A stretch of 64,000 nt of DNA, taken from NCBI RefSeq assembly GCF_011455495.1, contig NZ_CP015029.1:1-64000 (forward strand), in the 5' to 3' direction. Made by a program: the position numbers and the translations under genes. The DNA comes from Frederiksenia canicola (GTDB lineage Bacteria > Pseudomonadota > Gammaproteobacteria > Enterobacterales > Pasteurellaceae). The notes beneath the pieces are model-generated. The model ran no database searches, was not told the DNA's origin, and saw only the letters and a list, made by a program, of their open reading frames with translations. How positions within the stretch are numbered: the stretch's first letter is position 1; each line of letters opens with the position of its first letter. Shown piece after piece: positions 37,723 through 47,256 of this stretch.

Positions 37723-39834
37723 CTAGAATTTATAGCTTACATTCGCATTGATGTTTCGACCTGAACCGTAGTAGCAATAGTAATCACAAGCTGCGATAAA
37801 TCGACGGTTGCCAATATTTTCGGCATTTAGTTGTAACACCCAGTTTGGATTTACTTCATATCTTGCCATTAAATCCACAACCGTTGCGGATGGAACACGG
37901 GCGTGCGAATAAGGATTATAGGTGTCGTCTTTTGTTGCAACACTATGCCCTAAATAGCGAATGCCCGCCCCTAACGTTAAGCCATTTAGCACATTGCCAT
38001 TAAAGCGATATGCGGTTTTAGCTGCAACGGCTGATGTTGGGATATATTGACGGCGTACTTTCCCTGCTGAAGTTTCTGTTTCTGATTTCAAATAAGTGTA
38101 AGCCAGTGTTGTATTCCAATTTTCAGTAATATTGGCATCAATTTGAACTTCAATACCCTTGCGGCGTACAAGCGGATCTTGTGTAGAACCGCCATTCTTA
38201 TTCACTTTTAAGGCACCTTCATCTTTCGCTCTAAAGCCCGCTACTGTAATCACACCATCAAGCCAATTTGGTAAATATTTTACCCCCACTTCGTATTGAC
38301 GAGTAATATTCGGACGATAAAGCGTTTGATCGCCACTTAAACCAGCTGGCACATTAAACGACTCACTGTAAGAAATATACGGGTTTAGCCCTTGCGATGT
38401 TTCATACATCAATGAACCAGAATAGGAAGTGTGATTGTTTTTCACGCTCTGTGAACTGGTATATTCATCTTGTTTTGCTCGGTCGTGACGCACACCGACA
38501 TTCAATACAAGTGCATCAATAAAGCGACTTTGATTTTGTAAATAAACGCCTAATTGACGGTTTTTGATTGTTTGATGAGTTGCCCCAGATAAATCTTGAA
38601 CTTGTCCATAGCCAACACTTGGATTAAAAATATTCGTTGTAGAAGTTCTATATATCATTTTTTGAGCAATGCTATCCCAAGCGTAGCCCTTGGGATCATA
38701 CATCGTATCGACTTTATTATGGCGATAGTCTGTTCCTACCACTAAGGTATTTTTTAACCAATCTGTTTTGAAATCCCAGCTAATATGGTTATCAACCGAA
38801 TGTAAGAAGGTTTTACCCTGATTGAATACCAAGCCACGAGCTACATTATAAGTTGCGTGATCTACCCCTGAAAAAGCATAAGTACCACGATGATAGTTCT
38901 GAATATGGCTGTAACGATAGCTAGAACGCCATTTTAATGTATCCGTGAACTGATGGTTAAACTCATAGCCAACGCTATATTGACGGTTACGCTCTTTATC
39001 ATTTACGGGATCACCTAAATTTGTTTTTGGATCAATGTAACCATTAGGCGTAGGCACTAACGTGCCATAAGCAGGCAAGAAATTCGAGCTTGGTACACCA
39101 CGATCTAACTGATAGCTGGTTAAAAGGGTTAAATTTGTACGGTCGCTAATGTCAATCGCTAAAGATGGGGCAAGGTATAAACTCTCGTTTTTGGTGCCGT
39201 CCCATTGACCATCTTTACCGCCGTAAGCGGTCACAACACGATAACGCACGCTTTGATCTGCATTCACTGCACCAGTGTAATCGGCAGCAAAGCCGTATTG
39301 CGTATTGTTCCCCACATTGAGTTTAAACTCGCCTTTGCCAACTTGGTCTTTGTGCGGACGTTTGCTTACATAGTTAATCAAACCGCCCGATTGTGCCGCA
39401 CCGAACGTCATTGCATCCGCACCTTTAGTGATTTCTACCGCTTCCAAAGCGAAGGTATTCACATAAGGGGTAAAGAAACCATAGCTAAAGGTTGGCAAGC
39501 CATCAACAGCTTGAGTCACTTCAGCAGCACGCACACGAAACCAGTTGGTGTTGGTATCTTCACCAAATACTTGGTTAGTAAAGCCTGCTTGGTAGCGACC
39601 AATTTCATCCGCTTTGGTGATGTTTTGTTTATCCAATTCATCACGATTGATTGCGACTGCCGATTTCGCTTGATACACAGGCACTTCCCCCATACGGTAC
39701 ATTGAACCACCAGTTACGGTAACGGCTTCAAGTTCAACGGTTTGATTAGTCGCTGTTTCATTTGCCATTGCAGAACCTGCAATGGCAAGGAGTACAACTT
39801 GCGAAAGTGCGGAATACGCAAATGTTTTTTTCAT
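37723..39834 (-). CDS. fhuA: TonB-dependent ferric-hydroxamate receptor FhuA
   Basis: This outer-membrane receptor takes up ferric hydroxamate siderophores such as ferrichrome. It is 703 aa, with signal MKKTFAYSALSQVVLLAIAGSAMA and TonB box-like LEAVTVTG. The plug domain (residues about 55-175) carries GVLIN-type SGGLINYVSKRP, and the barrel ends in the C-terminal Phe of NANVSYKF. The last extracellular region has a close Cys pair (CDYYCYY). It is the last gene of fhuCDBA, the order known in Actinobacillus pleuropneumoniae. The ligand is inferred from the operon. Confidence 0.88.
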   Translation of the reverse strand: MKKTFAYSALSQVVLLAIAGSAMANETATNQTVELEAVTVTGGSMYRMGEVPVYQAKSAVAINRDELDKQNITKADEIGRYQAGFTNQVFGEDTNTNWFRVRAAEVTQAVDGLPTFSYGFFTPYVNTFALEAVEITKGADAMTFGAAQSGGLINYVSKRPHKDQVGKGEFKLNVGNNTQYGFAADYTGAVNADQSVRYRVVTAYGGKDGQWDGTKNESLYLAPSLAIDISDRTNLTLLTSYQLDRGVPSSNFLPAYGTLVPTPNGYIDPKTNLGDPVNDKERNRQYSVGYEFNHQFTDTLKWRSSYRYSHIQNYHRGTYAFSGVDHATYNVARGLVFNQGKTFLHSVDNHISWDFKTDWLKNTLVVGTDYRHNKVDTMYDPKGYAWDSIAQKMIYRTSTTNIFNPSVGYGQVQDLSGATHQTIKNRQLGVYLQNQSRFIDALVLNVGVRHDRAKQDEYTSSQSVKNNHTSYSGSLMYETSQGLNPYISYSESFNVPAGLSGDQTLYRPNITRQYEVGVKYLPNWLDGVITVAGFRAKDEGALKVNKNGGSTQDPLVRRKGIEVQIDANITENWNTTLAYTYLKSETETSAGKVRRQYIPTSAVAAKTAYRFNGNVLNGLTLGAGIRYLGHSVATKDDTYNPYSHARVPSATVVDLMARYEVNPNWVLQLNAENIGNRRFIAACDYYCYYGSGRNINANVSYKF

Positions 39835-39894
39835 AAAAATATCCTTAAAAGATTGAGAAATAAAAGTAAAAAATTGTGAAAATCTGATCGCTTG

Positions 39895-41871
39895 TTACAC
39901 CCGTCTGACCATTACTAAAAAATAACTGCCGCCGATAAGTGTTGCGACCAAACCTGCAGGCACTTCATAAGGGAAGAGCATTTGTCTGCCAAGCCAGTCA
40001 GCAAACACCATAATTCCACTGCCCAGCAAGGCAGACATCAAAATCTGCGAATAGGCTCTGTGTACGCCTAAAAAACGAGTGATATGTGGCACGAGTAACC
40101 CGATAAAACTCAAAGGCCCTATCACCAGCGTTGCCATTGCGGTCAGCAATGCACTAAATAAAATCAATAAATAACGGGTACGGGTCAAATTCAGCCCAAG
40201 AGCTTGAGCCATCGGGGCTTGTAAAGTGAGCAGTTCAAGCCAACGGCTAAAGATCAAACTGGCCGCTAACAACCCTAAACTGACAACCAAAAACGGCACA
40301 GCAAAGCTCAATTCCGCCCCTTGGGTTGAGCCTGATGTCCAGTTAATCAACTGATAAGCTCTTGGATCGCCACTCGCAATCGCCAAGCGTTGTAGCGTAT
40401 CGAATAAGGCGGAAAGGCTAATCCCCGTCAGCAACACCTTTTCAGGTAACATTCCGTTGCGTTGGTTGATCACTGTCAGAATCAGTAACGCGATCACTGC
40501 ACCTGTAATCCCCACTAACCAAAACAGACTACTCTGCTCACTACTTGAGAAAAATAGGACAGCTAAAATGCCCATACTGGTTCCCGATGACACCCCTAGC
40601 AATTCGGGGCTTGCCATTGGGTTTAACGTCAGCCGTTGCAACAGCACGCCGGCCACTGCAAGCAGAATGCCAACCGCAGCAGCCATTAAAATGCGTGGCA
40701 ACCGCAATTCAAAAATTGGAGCGTTTAGTTTGCTAAATTCCAGCAAAATCCAACCGCTTGTCTCTCTATTACCCATGTCTCGCCCGACTGCCAATGCTAA
40801 CCATAGCACTAGCAACAAACCGGCTAAAATCAACACAAGATAACGACGTTGAAAGCGGCGAGATGGCGGCATCGCCGTTTCAGTAATTCGCCCCGTTGGC
40901 ATGGTATTAAACATCAACCAAAGCAATAATGGCGTGCCGAGCAAGGCAGTCACTGCTCCTGTTGGTAAATTGATGGCATAAAAATGGCTGAGGCATTGCA
41001 GAACTAAATCGGTAACAGCTAACAGCAGTGCCCCACCTACAAACGCCCCGAGCAACTGTCCTTTGAGTGTGCGAATGCCAAGCTGTCTTACTAAGGTCGC
41101 TGATGCCAAGCCAACGAATCCCAACATACCAACAGCACTCACCACCGCGGCAATCAAATAGGCACTCACTAGCACACCAAGTAACCGCAATTTGCCGACC
41201 GATACCCCAAGGCTTTGAGCGTTGCTATCATTGAGTGATAACATTGCCAGTGGTCGGATGAGTATTACAACCAGCACTAAGCAAGGTAGTGCGTGGAACA
41301 ACAGAATTTGGCTATCTCGCCAACTTTCTTGCACCAAAGAACCCGCTCCCCAAAGTGCCAGTCCTCTTGATTCCTCTGGGAAAAACAGCATCATCAATGC
41401 CGAAAAAGATCCAAAATAGAGATTAACGACCAAGCCTGCCAAAATCAGCAACAGCGGTGACATCGTTTTTCGCCTTGCTAAGGTCAGCACAAGCACCAAA
41501 CTCAACGCCGCCCCCAACACTGCAACCGCACTAGAACCAAATTCCAGCCAATTTGGCATAAAAATAGCGGTCAAAAACAAGGCAAATTGTGACCCAGCAC
41601 TAATTCCCAACGTATTATCGGACGCTAATGGATTGCCCATCACCTGTTGCAATAATACACTTGCAAAACCAAGCAATCCCCCCGCCAATAACGCCATTGC
41701 GATACGAGGCAGGCTGTAACTTTGTAGCAGTAAAATCTCAAGCGAATCACTGTGGTAAAACAATTCCCATAAGCGTGCCTGTGCAGGCAATTGCAACTGC
41801 AATAAAAAAGCAGTGAGTATGCCAAAAGTGGCAAGCAAACCGCCAAAAAAGTAGTTTGCTCGATTTACCAT
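39895..41871 (-). CDS. fhuB: Ferric-hydroxamate ABC permease FhuB (double-length)
   Basis: FhuB is the inner-membrane permease for ferric hydroxamates. At 658 aa it is a tandem fusion of two FecCD-type halves. Half one has LPRIAMALLAGGLLGFASVLLQQVMGNPLASDNTLGIS, and half two has LPRILMAAAVGILLAVAGVLLQRLTLNPMASPELLGVS. Both halves contain the conserved permease Gly loop contacting FhuC. This duplicated layout is typical of FhuB. The start overlaps fhuD by 7 bases. Confidence 0.95.
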   Translation of the reverse strand: MVNRANYFFGGLLATFGILTAFLLQLQLPAQARLWELFYHSDSLEILLLQSYSLPRIAMALLAGGLLGFASVLLQQVMGNPLASDNTLGISAGSQFALFLTAIFMPNWLEFGSSAVAVLGAALSLVLVLTLARRKTMSPLLLILAGLVVNLYFGSFSALMMLFFPEESRGLALWGAGSLVQESWRDSQILLFHALPCLVLVVILIRPLAMLSLNDSNAQSLGVSVGKLRLLGVLVSAYLIAAVVSAVGMLGFVGLASATLVRQLGIRTLKGQLLGAFVGGALLLAVTDLVLQCLSHFYAINLPTGAVTALLGTPLLLWLMFNTMPTGRITETAMPPSRRFQRRYLVLILAGLLLVLWLALAVGRDMGNRETSGWILLEFSKLNAPIFELRLPRILMAAAVGILLAVAGVLLQRLTLNPMASPELLGVSSGTSMGILAVLFFSSSEQSSLFWLVGITGAVIALLILTVINQRNGMLPEKVLLTGISLSALFDTLQRLAIASGDPRAYQLINWTSGSTQGAELSFAVPFLVVSLGLLAASLIFSRWLELLTLQAPMAQALGLNLTRTRYLLILFSALLTAMATLVIGPLSFIGLLVPHITRFLGVHRAYSQILMSALLGSGIMVFADWLGRQMLFPYEVPAGLVATLIGGSYFLVMVRRV

Positions 41872-42815
41872 GGCTCGCCTCCTGTTTGTAAAGCCTCTGC
41901 CAAGGCGGTCGCAAAACGCTCAGCAGACGGAATCGCTCCAAAAGTCCAAATTGCGGGCAAAATCAGCGGATCTTTCGCCATTGCCAAACGTTGCCATAAT
42001 GTATTGTATTTCAATGATTTTTCGATATTTGTGGGGTACGGCTTCACCACTACAAAACGCAAGTTCTGTGGTAAATCCGCCAGCTGCGTCACACTAATGG
42101 TTTCAAAGCCCCAGTTGTTGTGTGAACCTTGCCATGCATTGTCAAAACCAAGTTGGTTGAGTACCGCACCGAAGGGGCTGTTTTTGGCATAAATCCGTAA
42201 ATGACGACTGTCTATAAACTGTACTAACGCAATCGGACGATCAGTAAACGGCGCTACAAGCGGTCGGATTTCAGCTATTTTTTGCAAATAATGTTGTTCC
42301 AATGCTGTGGCGGCTTGTGGTTTGCCAATCAGCTCGGCGACTTGGCGGGTTGCGGTCAACATGTTCTGCCATGCATCGCCTTCCCGATAAAAATCGACCA
42401 AATCTACCTTGGCGAATTTTTTCAACATTGGGGTAGCTTGAGCGTAGAAAGACGAATTGATGAAATGCAATGGTTGAGCATCAAGTCTTGTTGATAAACG
42501 GTAAATCTGCTCTGGATTTGGTTGCCCACGTACGCCGAGATCAATAATCCATGTAGGCAACTTTGGCTCACTCACCCATACTTGATAACTTGCTACGTCA
42601 CCGATCGCCTTGGGTTCTTCACCTAATGCGAGCAGGGTTTCCGCCACTGTCCAATCTAATGTCGCAAAGCCTTTTTCTGGCTCACCTGCAGCCACTGAAT
42701 GTGCAAAAAAGAGTGAGAAAATGACCGCTTGTAGCAAGCCTCTCATCCGCCCAACGGACAAATGCTCTCCGTAAGCAGAAGCCAAATGGTGTCTTCTCCG
42801 AATCGTCAATTTCAT
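41865..42815 (-). CDS. fhuD: Ferric-hydroxamate periplasmic binding protein FhuD
   Basis: FhuD delivers ferric hydroxamates to FhuB. It is 316 aa, with mature-domain blocks YQVWVSEPKLPTWIIDLGVRGQPNPE, FINSSF and WQGSHNNWGFETISVTQLADLP, as in enterobacterial FhuD. The N-terminus is odd: MKLTIRRRHHLASAYGEH precedes a hydrophobic signal (LLQAVIFSLFFAHSVAAG). The true start may therefore be the Met at residue 24 (42746), giving a normal Sec signal. The Arg-Arg-Arg recalls the Tat signal of E. coli FhuD, but the distance to the hydrophobic core is long. TAATG coupling to fhuC supports 42815. Confidence 0.9.
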   Translation of the reverse strand: MKLTIRRRHHLASAYGEHLSVGRMRGLLQAVIFSLFFAHSVAAGEPEKGFATLDWTVAETLLALGEEPKAIGDVASYQVWVSEPKLPTWIIDLGVRGQPNPEQIYRLSTRLDAQPLHFINSSFYAQATPMLKKFAKVDLVDFYREGDAWQNMLTATRQVAELIGKPQAATALEQHYLQKIAEIRPLVAPFTDRPIALVQFIDSRHLRIYAKNSPFGAVLNQLGFDNAWQGSHNNWGFETISVTQLADLPQNLRFVVVKPYPTNIEKSLKYNTLWQRLAMAKDPLILPAIWTFGAIPSAERFATALAEALQTGGEPW

Positions 42816-43579
42816 TAATAAAAACTCACTGGACGTTGGGTGGTAGGATGATTGATAACATTGAGTTCAATGCCATAAATCGCTTGTAATGAGGCTGTAT
42901 TCACAATTTGATGGGCATCGCCTTCCGCCAGTAGTTTGCCGCTATGCAACGCCACAAGATGATCGCAATAACGAGACGCTAAATTAATGTCATGAATCAC
43001 GATGATGACGCCTAAATTCAAATCACGACTCAGTTTGTGTACCAATTCCATAACTTCAACTTGGTGAGCAATATCGAGTGCAGCCAAAGGTTCATCAAGC
43101 AGTAAAAACTGGCTCTGCTGTGCTAATAACATCGCTAGCCAAATGCGAGAACGCTCCCCGCCAGAAAGCAAATCGACCTGCTGCTCGGCAAATTTTTCGG
43201 TATGCGTCAAAGCCAATGCCTGCTCAATCGCTTGGCTATCCTGTGCAGAATGTCGCCCCAATAGCCCTTTCCACGCATACCGCCCCATTGCAATTAACTC
43301 TTTGGCGGTGAGATTCGTGGCATTCGGCAGATGTTGTGGCAAATAGGCAACTCGCTTGGCAAACTCACGAGTTGACCAGGCGGCAAGCGGTCGATTTTCA
43401 AATAAAATTTGCCCATCAGACAGTGGCTGCTGTTTGGCTAACAGCTTGATTAAAGTCGATTTTCCAGATCCATTATGCCCAATCAGCCCATATACTTTGC
43501 CCGGCTCAAAGGTAAGCGAAATCGGGTGCAGCAAAGTACGGCTGGGGATGGCAAAGGTGGCATTTTGAACGGTGAACAC
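42815..43579 (-). CDS. fhuC: Ferric-hydroxamate ABC ATPase FhuC
   Basis: FhuC energises FhuB-mediated import of ferric hydroxamates. It is 254 aa, with Walker A GLIGHNGSGKSTLIKLL, the Q-loop at AYLPQHLP, signature LLSGGERSRIWLAMLLAQQ, Walker B FLLLDEPLAALD and the switch His in VIIVIHDINLA. It is the first gene of fhuCDBA. No convincing Fur box was found in the 155 bp upstream. Confidence 0.95.
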   Translation of the reverse strand: MFTVQNATFAIPSRTLLHPISLTFEPGKVYGLIGHNGSGKSTLIKLLAKQQPLSDGQILFENRPLAAWSTREFAKRVAYLPQHLPNATNLTAKELIAMGRYAWKGLLGRHSAQDSQAIEQALALTHTEKFAEQQVDLLSGGERSRIWLAMLLAQQSQFLLLDEPLAALDIAHQVEVMELVHKLSRDLNLGVIIVIHDINLASRYCDHLVALHSGKLLAEGDAHQIVNTASLQAIYGIELNVINHPTTQRPVSFY

Positions 43580-43734
43580 AAAAGTCAGTCAATGAAAAGT
43601 AAAAGAGTTTCATTCTAATTAAAAACTATTAGCATTTAAAGACCAAAGCTCTGTTTTATTTAAAAATGAATGGCGTATTTAACTAGTCGGCATTAAATGC
43701 ATTTTGCAAAAAATTGTGTGGATCTGCCCGCCTG

Positions 43735-44226
43735 TTAGTCAGATTGCCATCTCAGTTCCCCACCACATTGTCGACATAAATACTTTCGCTGCTCACGTAA
43801 AATCGCATTATGACGTCGGATAGAAAGATGATGGGTTTGGCAACCGCAGCCGTAGGCGAAACGCTTCCCCTGCACGTTTTGAGTGTCAAAACAGTGGGTG
43901 GTTTCGGCAGGCACGCCAAGCACTTGTTCCATCATCATTTGCCACTCTTTGCCGTGGGGTTGCACCCGCCCGAACTGTTGATAAACCAGCAGATGAGCCA
44001 ATTCGTGTGGCACCACTTGACGAATAAATGCTTCGCCATTTTCAGCAAGCAAAACGGGATTCAAACGAATTTCATTTTGTTGCAAATACGCCACGCCCGC
44101 TTTCACGCCACGCACCGCATAATTGACACTCGGCGGGGAGAATTGCTTGTTGAAATAGGCATTCGCTTTGCCTAAGTCCCGTTTGAGCTGGCGTTGCACT
44201 TGCATTTTGAGAAGGGGCGAGATCAT
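43735..44226 (-). CDS. sprT: SprT family zinc metalloprotease-like protein
   Basis: This 163-aa SprT-like protein has the zinc motif [14 protein letters not shown] (HExxH) and a third His region [14 protein letters not shown]. The C-terminal zinc ribbon is [14 protein letters not shown] with [10 protein letters not shown]. The cellular substrate of bacterial SprT is unknown; the eukaryotic relative Spartan degrades DNA-protein crosslinks. The ATG at 44226 overlaps the stop of the upstream RNase gene (ATGA). In E. coli the neighbour is endA; here it is an RNase T2. Confidence 0.9.
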   Translation of the reverse strand: MISPLLKMQVQRQLKRDLGKANAYFNKQFSPPSVNYAVRGVKAGVAYLQQNEIRLNPVLLAENGEAFIRQVVPHELAHLLVYQQFGRVQPHGKEWQMMMEQVLGVPAETTHCFDTQNVQGKRFAYGCGCQTHHLSIRRHNAILREQRKYLCRQCGGELRWQSD

Positions 44227-44945
44227 TGGCAATCTATTGGATTCCACTGTTTGTCGTAGCAAATGTAAAGTTCATTGCCACGAGACTCCAAGCCAACATT
44301 TTTCAGCTGCGGATTGAATTTTTTCATCCATTGAAACAGCTCTTTACGGGAAAGATCGTTGGCCGGTAAATTGAGACGGTGAAAGAGCTCACTTTGCTTA
44401 GCAAAATAGGTTTCTGCCGAATTAAAAGCACAAGAACCGTGCTTTTCCCACTGCCCTTGCAGTAAGTTTGCCCCAGGGGAATCGGGCAGATATTTTTTGA
44501 TCAAGGCTTCCGAAACTGGCGGTAAATCACCTTGGCAAAAGCGTGGATGATCGCTCACTGCTTGAGCAGCCGCATTTTGTGGCCATAAACCGTGGATCAC
44601 CCAGCCGAATTGAGCCGCCTCATTACATTGAAACTGTAAATGCTGCGGTATATTGCCGCCATTTTTCTGTTTCTGTTGCTCACAAAAACTCGGCGACCAA
44701 GAGAGCGATAACATATAGTAATCAAACGATCTCGCATTCTGCCCGTATTTATCTTTTGCCATAATGGTGTCGTAATTGCCTAACTCTTTTGGCAAATCAA
44801 GAGATTGACGTTGGCTCGCCGCTGTTTGAGTGGTTGGTTGTTCTTTTTTTTCGTTGTTCAGCCAAGTTAGTACAGAAGCGGCGACAATCACTGCAAGGGT
44901 GACTGCTTGAGTAAGGGTTCTTTTGGTGTTCGATTGTTTGCTCAT
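44223..44945 (-). CDS. rna: RNase T2 family ribonuclease (RNase I-like), membrane-anchored or exported
   Basis: RNase T2 enzymes cleave RNA non-specifically through a 2',3'-cyclic phosphate. The 240-aa product has both catalytic blocks: VIHGLWPQN (first His) and [11 protein letters not shown] (Glu, Lys and second His). [13 protein letters not shown] is the family's N-terminal block. A single hydrophobic segment ([19 protein letters not shown]) near the N-terminus, followed by a charged Gln/Thr-rich linker, suggests a signal anchor or signal peptide. Periplasmic location is inferred. The stop overlaps the sprT start. Confidence 0.9.
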   Translation of the reverse strand: MSKQSNTKRTLTQAVTLAVIVAASVLTWLNNEKKEQPTTQTAASQRQSLDLPKELGNYDTIMAKDKYGQNARSFDYYMLSLSWSPSFCEQQKQKNGGNIPQHLQFQCNEAAQFGWVIHGLWPQNAAAQAVSDHPRFCQGDLPPVSEALIKKYLPDSPGANLLQGQWEKHGSCAFNSAETYFAKQSELFHRLNLPANDLSRKELFQWMKKFNPQLKNVGLESRGNELYICYDKQWNPIDCQ

Positions 44946-44995
44946 ACTGATTTTCTCCTTGGAAAAGGCGTACTATACCTTAAACAGATAGCCTT

Positions 44996-45053
44996 GCAAG
45001 CGGTCAGTTGTAGCTAATTTTTTGCAAAAAATCAGGCGAAAGTGACCGCTTGT
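44996..45053. terminator. Inverted uptake-signal pair between the RNase gene and cysK
   Basis: GCAAGCGGTCAGTT faces AGTGACCGCTTGT around TTTTTTGCAAAAAA. It sits between divergent genes (RNase gene on minus, cysK on plus), so here it is not at a transcript end for either. It may instead simply be an uptake-signal pair, or it may lie in the 5' leaders. Confidence 0.4.
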
Positions 45054-45156
45054 ATATCGCATTTGGTTATATAAAATGCTTTTTTCCTTGTTAGATTCTA
45101 GAAAAAATCCAGTATGCTACTGGAAATTCACAATTTATTTGATAGGAGACATTGAA

Positions 45157-46107
45157 ATGACTATTTATGCAGATAACACCGAAACCATTGGCAACACCCC
45201 TCTTGTTCGTTTAAAGCACTTCGGTAATAACGGCAATTTGTTGGCGAAAGTAGAATCTCGTAACCCCAGTTTTAGCGTGAAATGCCGCATTGGGGCAAAT
45301 ATGGTATGGCAGGCGGAAAAAGACGGCATTCTAACTAAAGATAAAGAGATCATTGATGCCACCAGCGGCAATACGGGCATCGCCCTAGCCTATGTAGCAG
45401 CAGCCCGTGGCTACAAGATTACGCTTACTATGCCAGAAACAATGAGTATTGAACGCCGCCGCTTATTGCGTGGCTTAGGGGCAACGTTGGTACTCACTGA
45501 AGGGGCAAAAGGAATGAAGGGTGCAATTGCTAAGGCGGAAGAAATTCTCGCCAGCGATCCAAGCCGCTATGTGATGCTTAAACAGTTTGAAAATCCTGCT
45601 AACCCTGCCATCCACGAGCAAACCACGGGTCCTGAAATTTGGGATGCAACCGAAGGCAACATTGACGTATTCGTAGCAGGTGTTGGCACTGGTGGGACGA
45701 TAACGGGCGTGAGCCGTTTTATCAAGCAGCAAAAAGGCAAGCAGATCATCAGCGTTGCCGTTGAGCCGAAAGAATCACCCGTCATCAGCCAAACCTTAAA
45801 CGGTGAAGAAGTGAAACCGGGTCCGCATAAAATTCAAGGGATCGGGGCAGGCTTTATTCCGCAAAACTTGGATTTGCACTTAATCGATCGTGTTGAACAA
45901 GTCGATAGCGAAACCGCAATCGCCACCGCTCGTCGCATTATGGCGGAAGAAGGCATTTTAGTCGGTATTTCATCAGGTGCTGCCGTTGCCGCTGCTGATC
46001 GCATCGCAAAACTACCTGAGTTTGCCAACAAAACCGTGGTGGTCATTCTACCCTCCGCATCAGAGCGTTATTTGAGTACTTTGCTATTTGAAGACATTGA
46101 AGCCTAA
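45157..46107 (+). CDS. cysK: Cysteine synthase A (O-acetylserine sulfhydrylase)
   Basis: This PLP enzyme makes cysteine from O-acetylserine and sulfide. It is 316 aa, with the PLP lysine in [14 protein letters not shown], the substrate loop [19 protein letters not shown], the phosphate-binding [12 protein letters not shown], and [11 protein letters not shown]. The ATG at 45157 has TAGGAG upstream; a longer frame from 45076 lacks similarity. It has a C-terminal extension shorter than that of E. coli CysK. Confidence 0.96.
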   Translation: MTIYADNTETIGNTPLVRLKHFGNNGNLLAKVESRNPSFSVKCRIGANMVWQAEKDGILTKDKEIIDATSGNTGIALAYVAAARGYKITLTMPETMSIERRRLLRGLGATLVLTEGAKGMKGAIAKAEEILASDPSRYVMLKQFENPANPAIHEQTTGPEIWDATEGNIDVFVAGVGTGGTITGVSRFIKQQKGKQIISVAVEPKESPVISQTLNGEEVKPGPHKIQGIGAGFIPQNLDLHLIDRVEQVDSETAIATARRIMAEEGILVGISSGAAVAAADRIAKLPEFANKTVVVILPSASERYLSTLLFEDIEA

Positions 46108-46120
46108 TTGGCAAGAAAAG

Positions 46121-46143
46121 GGGACACTTTCGTGTCCCACTTT
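46121..46143. terminator. Terminator shared by cysK and the convergent yeiH gene
   Basis: GGGACAC (46121-46127) and GTGTCCC (46132-46138) form a stem with loop TTTC, flanked by AAAA on the left and ACTTT on the right. Confidence 0.7.
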
Positions 46144-46176
46144 GCCGAAATACGATAGACGCATTCACCGATTCTC

Positions 46177-47193
46177 TTAAAACTTGTAGCCTAATAATTT
46201 TTCCATTGCTAAATTGACAAAAAAACCACCAACAATCAACCAAATACAGACGAATGCACCAAGCAACAACGGCTTCATTCCCGCTTGTTTAATCGCACTA
46301 AACCGTGTAGTTAAACCCAATGCAGACATTGCCATTAGCAGCAACATGGTATCGAGTTGAATCAACATATTCACTAATGCGTTTGGTAATAAATTAAACG
46401 AGTTGAAAATCGCCACCCCGACAAAAAATACCGCAAACCATGGCATATTAATTTTATTATTCGCCGCACGGCTCTCTTTTTGTAACGAATAAGAAAGAGC
46501 AATAAGAAATGGGGCGAGCATCATCACACGAATCATTTTGCTGATCACCGCAGTATCGGCAACCGTTGGGTTAATATTGCTGCCGGCTGCATACACTTGA
46601 GCCACTTCATGTACACTTGAGCCAATGTAAATACCAAATTGGTGTGAACTGATGTATTGGCTTAAAAAAGGGTACATCATGGGGTAAATAAACATACAAA
46701 TTGTGCCAAAAATCACAATTAATGCCACCGCAACCGAAACCTTATGAGCTTCCGATTTCACTACTGGCGAAGCAGCCATAATCGCCGCCGCGCCACAAAT
46801 GCTGCAACCTGCTGCGGTGAGTTGTACGATTTGACGGTCAATTTTAAGTAATTTAATGCCGATCCAGCAGGTGATAAAAAAGGTCGCAATCAACATAATC
46901 GCATCGGTTGCAATGGCATTCATGCCAACGGAGCTAATGTCTTGCAAGGTAATTCGAAAACCGTACAGCACGATCCCTGTACGCAGTAAAAACGTTTTTG
47001 AAAAGTTAATGCCTTCAATCGTTTGGGCTTCAATTTTAGGATAAACCGTATTGCCCAATACCATCCCAATTAAAATGGCCAGCGTTAAGGCACTTAAATG
47101 TAAACGGGTGGCAAATTGAGTCTCGGCAAGAAACCAAGAGATGACGGCTAATGTCGCCACCACAATTAGCCCAAAGAGTTTATTTTGACTCAT
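46177..47193 (-). CDS. yeiH: YeiH/UPF0324 family putative sulfate exporter
   Basis: This 338-aa polytopic membrane protein has about ten hydrophobic segments and belongs to the YeiH/YadS-like UPF0324 family. The blocks are LAILIGMVLGNTVYPKIE, GINFSKTFLLRTGIVLYGFRITLQDI, CSICGAAAIMAASPVVKSEAHKVSVAVALIVIFG and GIYIGSSVHEVAQVYAAG. The predicted role as sulfate or sulfonate exporter is from family annotation only. The ATG at 47193 follows GGAGGAATA. It is convergent with cysK, which may hint at sulfur metabolism, but linkage proves nothing. Confidence 0.88.
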   Translation of the reverse strand: MSQNKLFGLIVVATLAVISWFLAETQFATRLHLSALTLAILIGMVLGNTVYPKIEAQTIEGINFSKTFLLRTGIVLYGFRITLQDISSVGMNAIATDAIMLIATFFITCWIGIKLLKIDRQIVQLTAAGCSICGAAAIMAASPVVKSEAHKVSVAVALIVIFGTICMFIYPMMYPFLSQYISSHQFGIYIGSSVHEVAQVYAAGSNINPTVADTAVISKMIRVMMLAPFLIALSYSLQKESRAANNKINMPWFAVFFVGVAIFNSFNLLPNALVNMLIQLDTMLLLMAMSALGLTTRFSAIKQAGMKPLLLGAFVCIWLIVGGFFVNLAMEKLLGYKF

Positions 47194-47211
47194 TATTCCT
47201 CCAAACAAAGA

Positions 47212-47238
47212 AAGGCATAATGGTTCACATTATGCCTT
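47212..47238 (-). terminator. Terminator of the small outer-membrane protein gene
   Basis: AAGGCATAATG (47212-47222) and CATTATGCCTT (47228-47238) form an 11-bp stem with a 5-base loop. It lies downstream of the beta-barrel gene and ends in TCTTTG on the minus strand. Confidence 0.75.
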
Positions 47239-47256
47239 ACACATCAACGGGCTATA

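Noticed and set aside
38180-39834. Phase-variable simple repeats in fhuA or lpxM
   Set aside because: No homopolymer or tetranucleotide tracts of the kind that drive phase variation were visible in these surface genes.
43580-43734. Possible Fur box upstream of fhuC
   Set aside because: A/T-rich stretches resemble the box only weakly; no palindrome comparable to those near 7850-7910.
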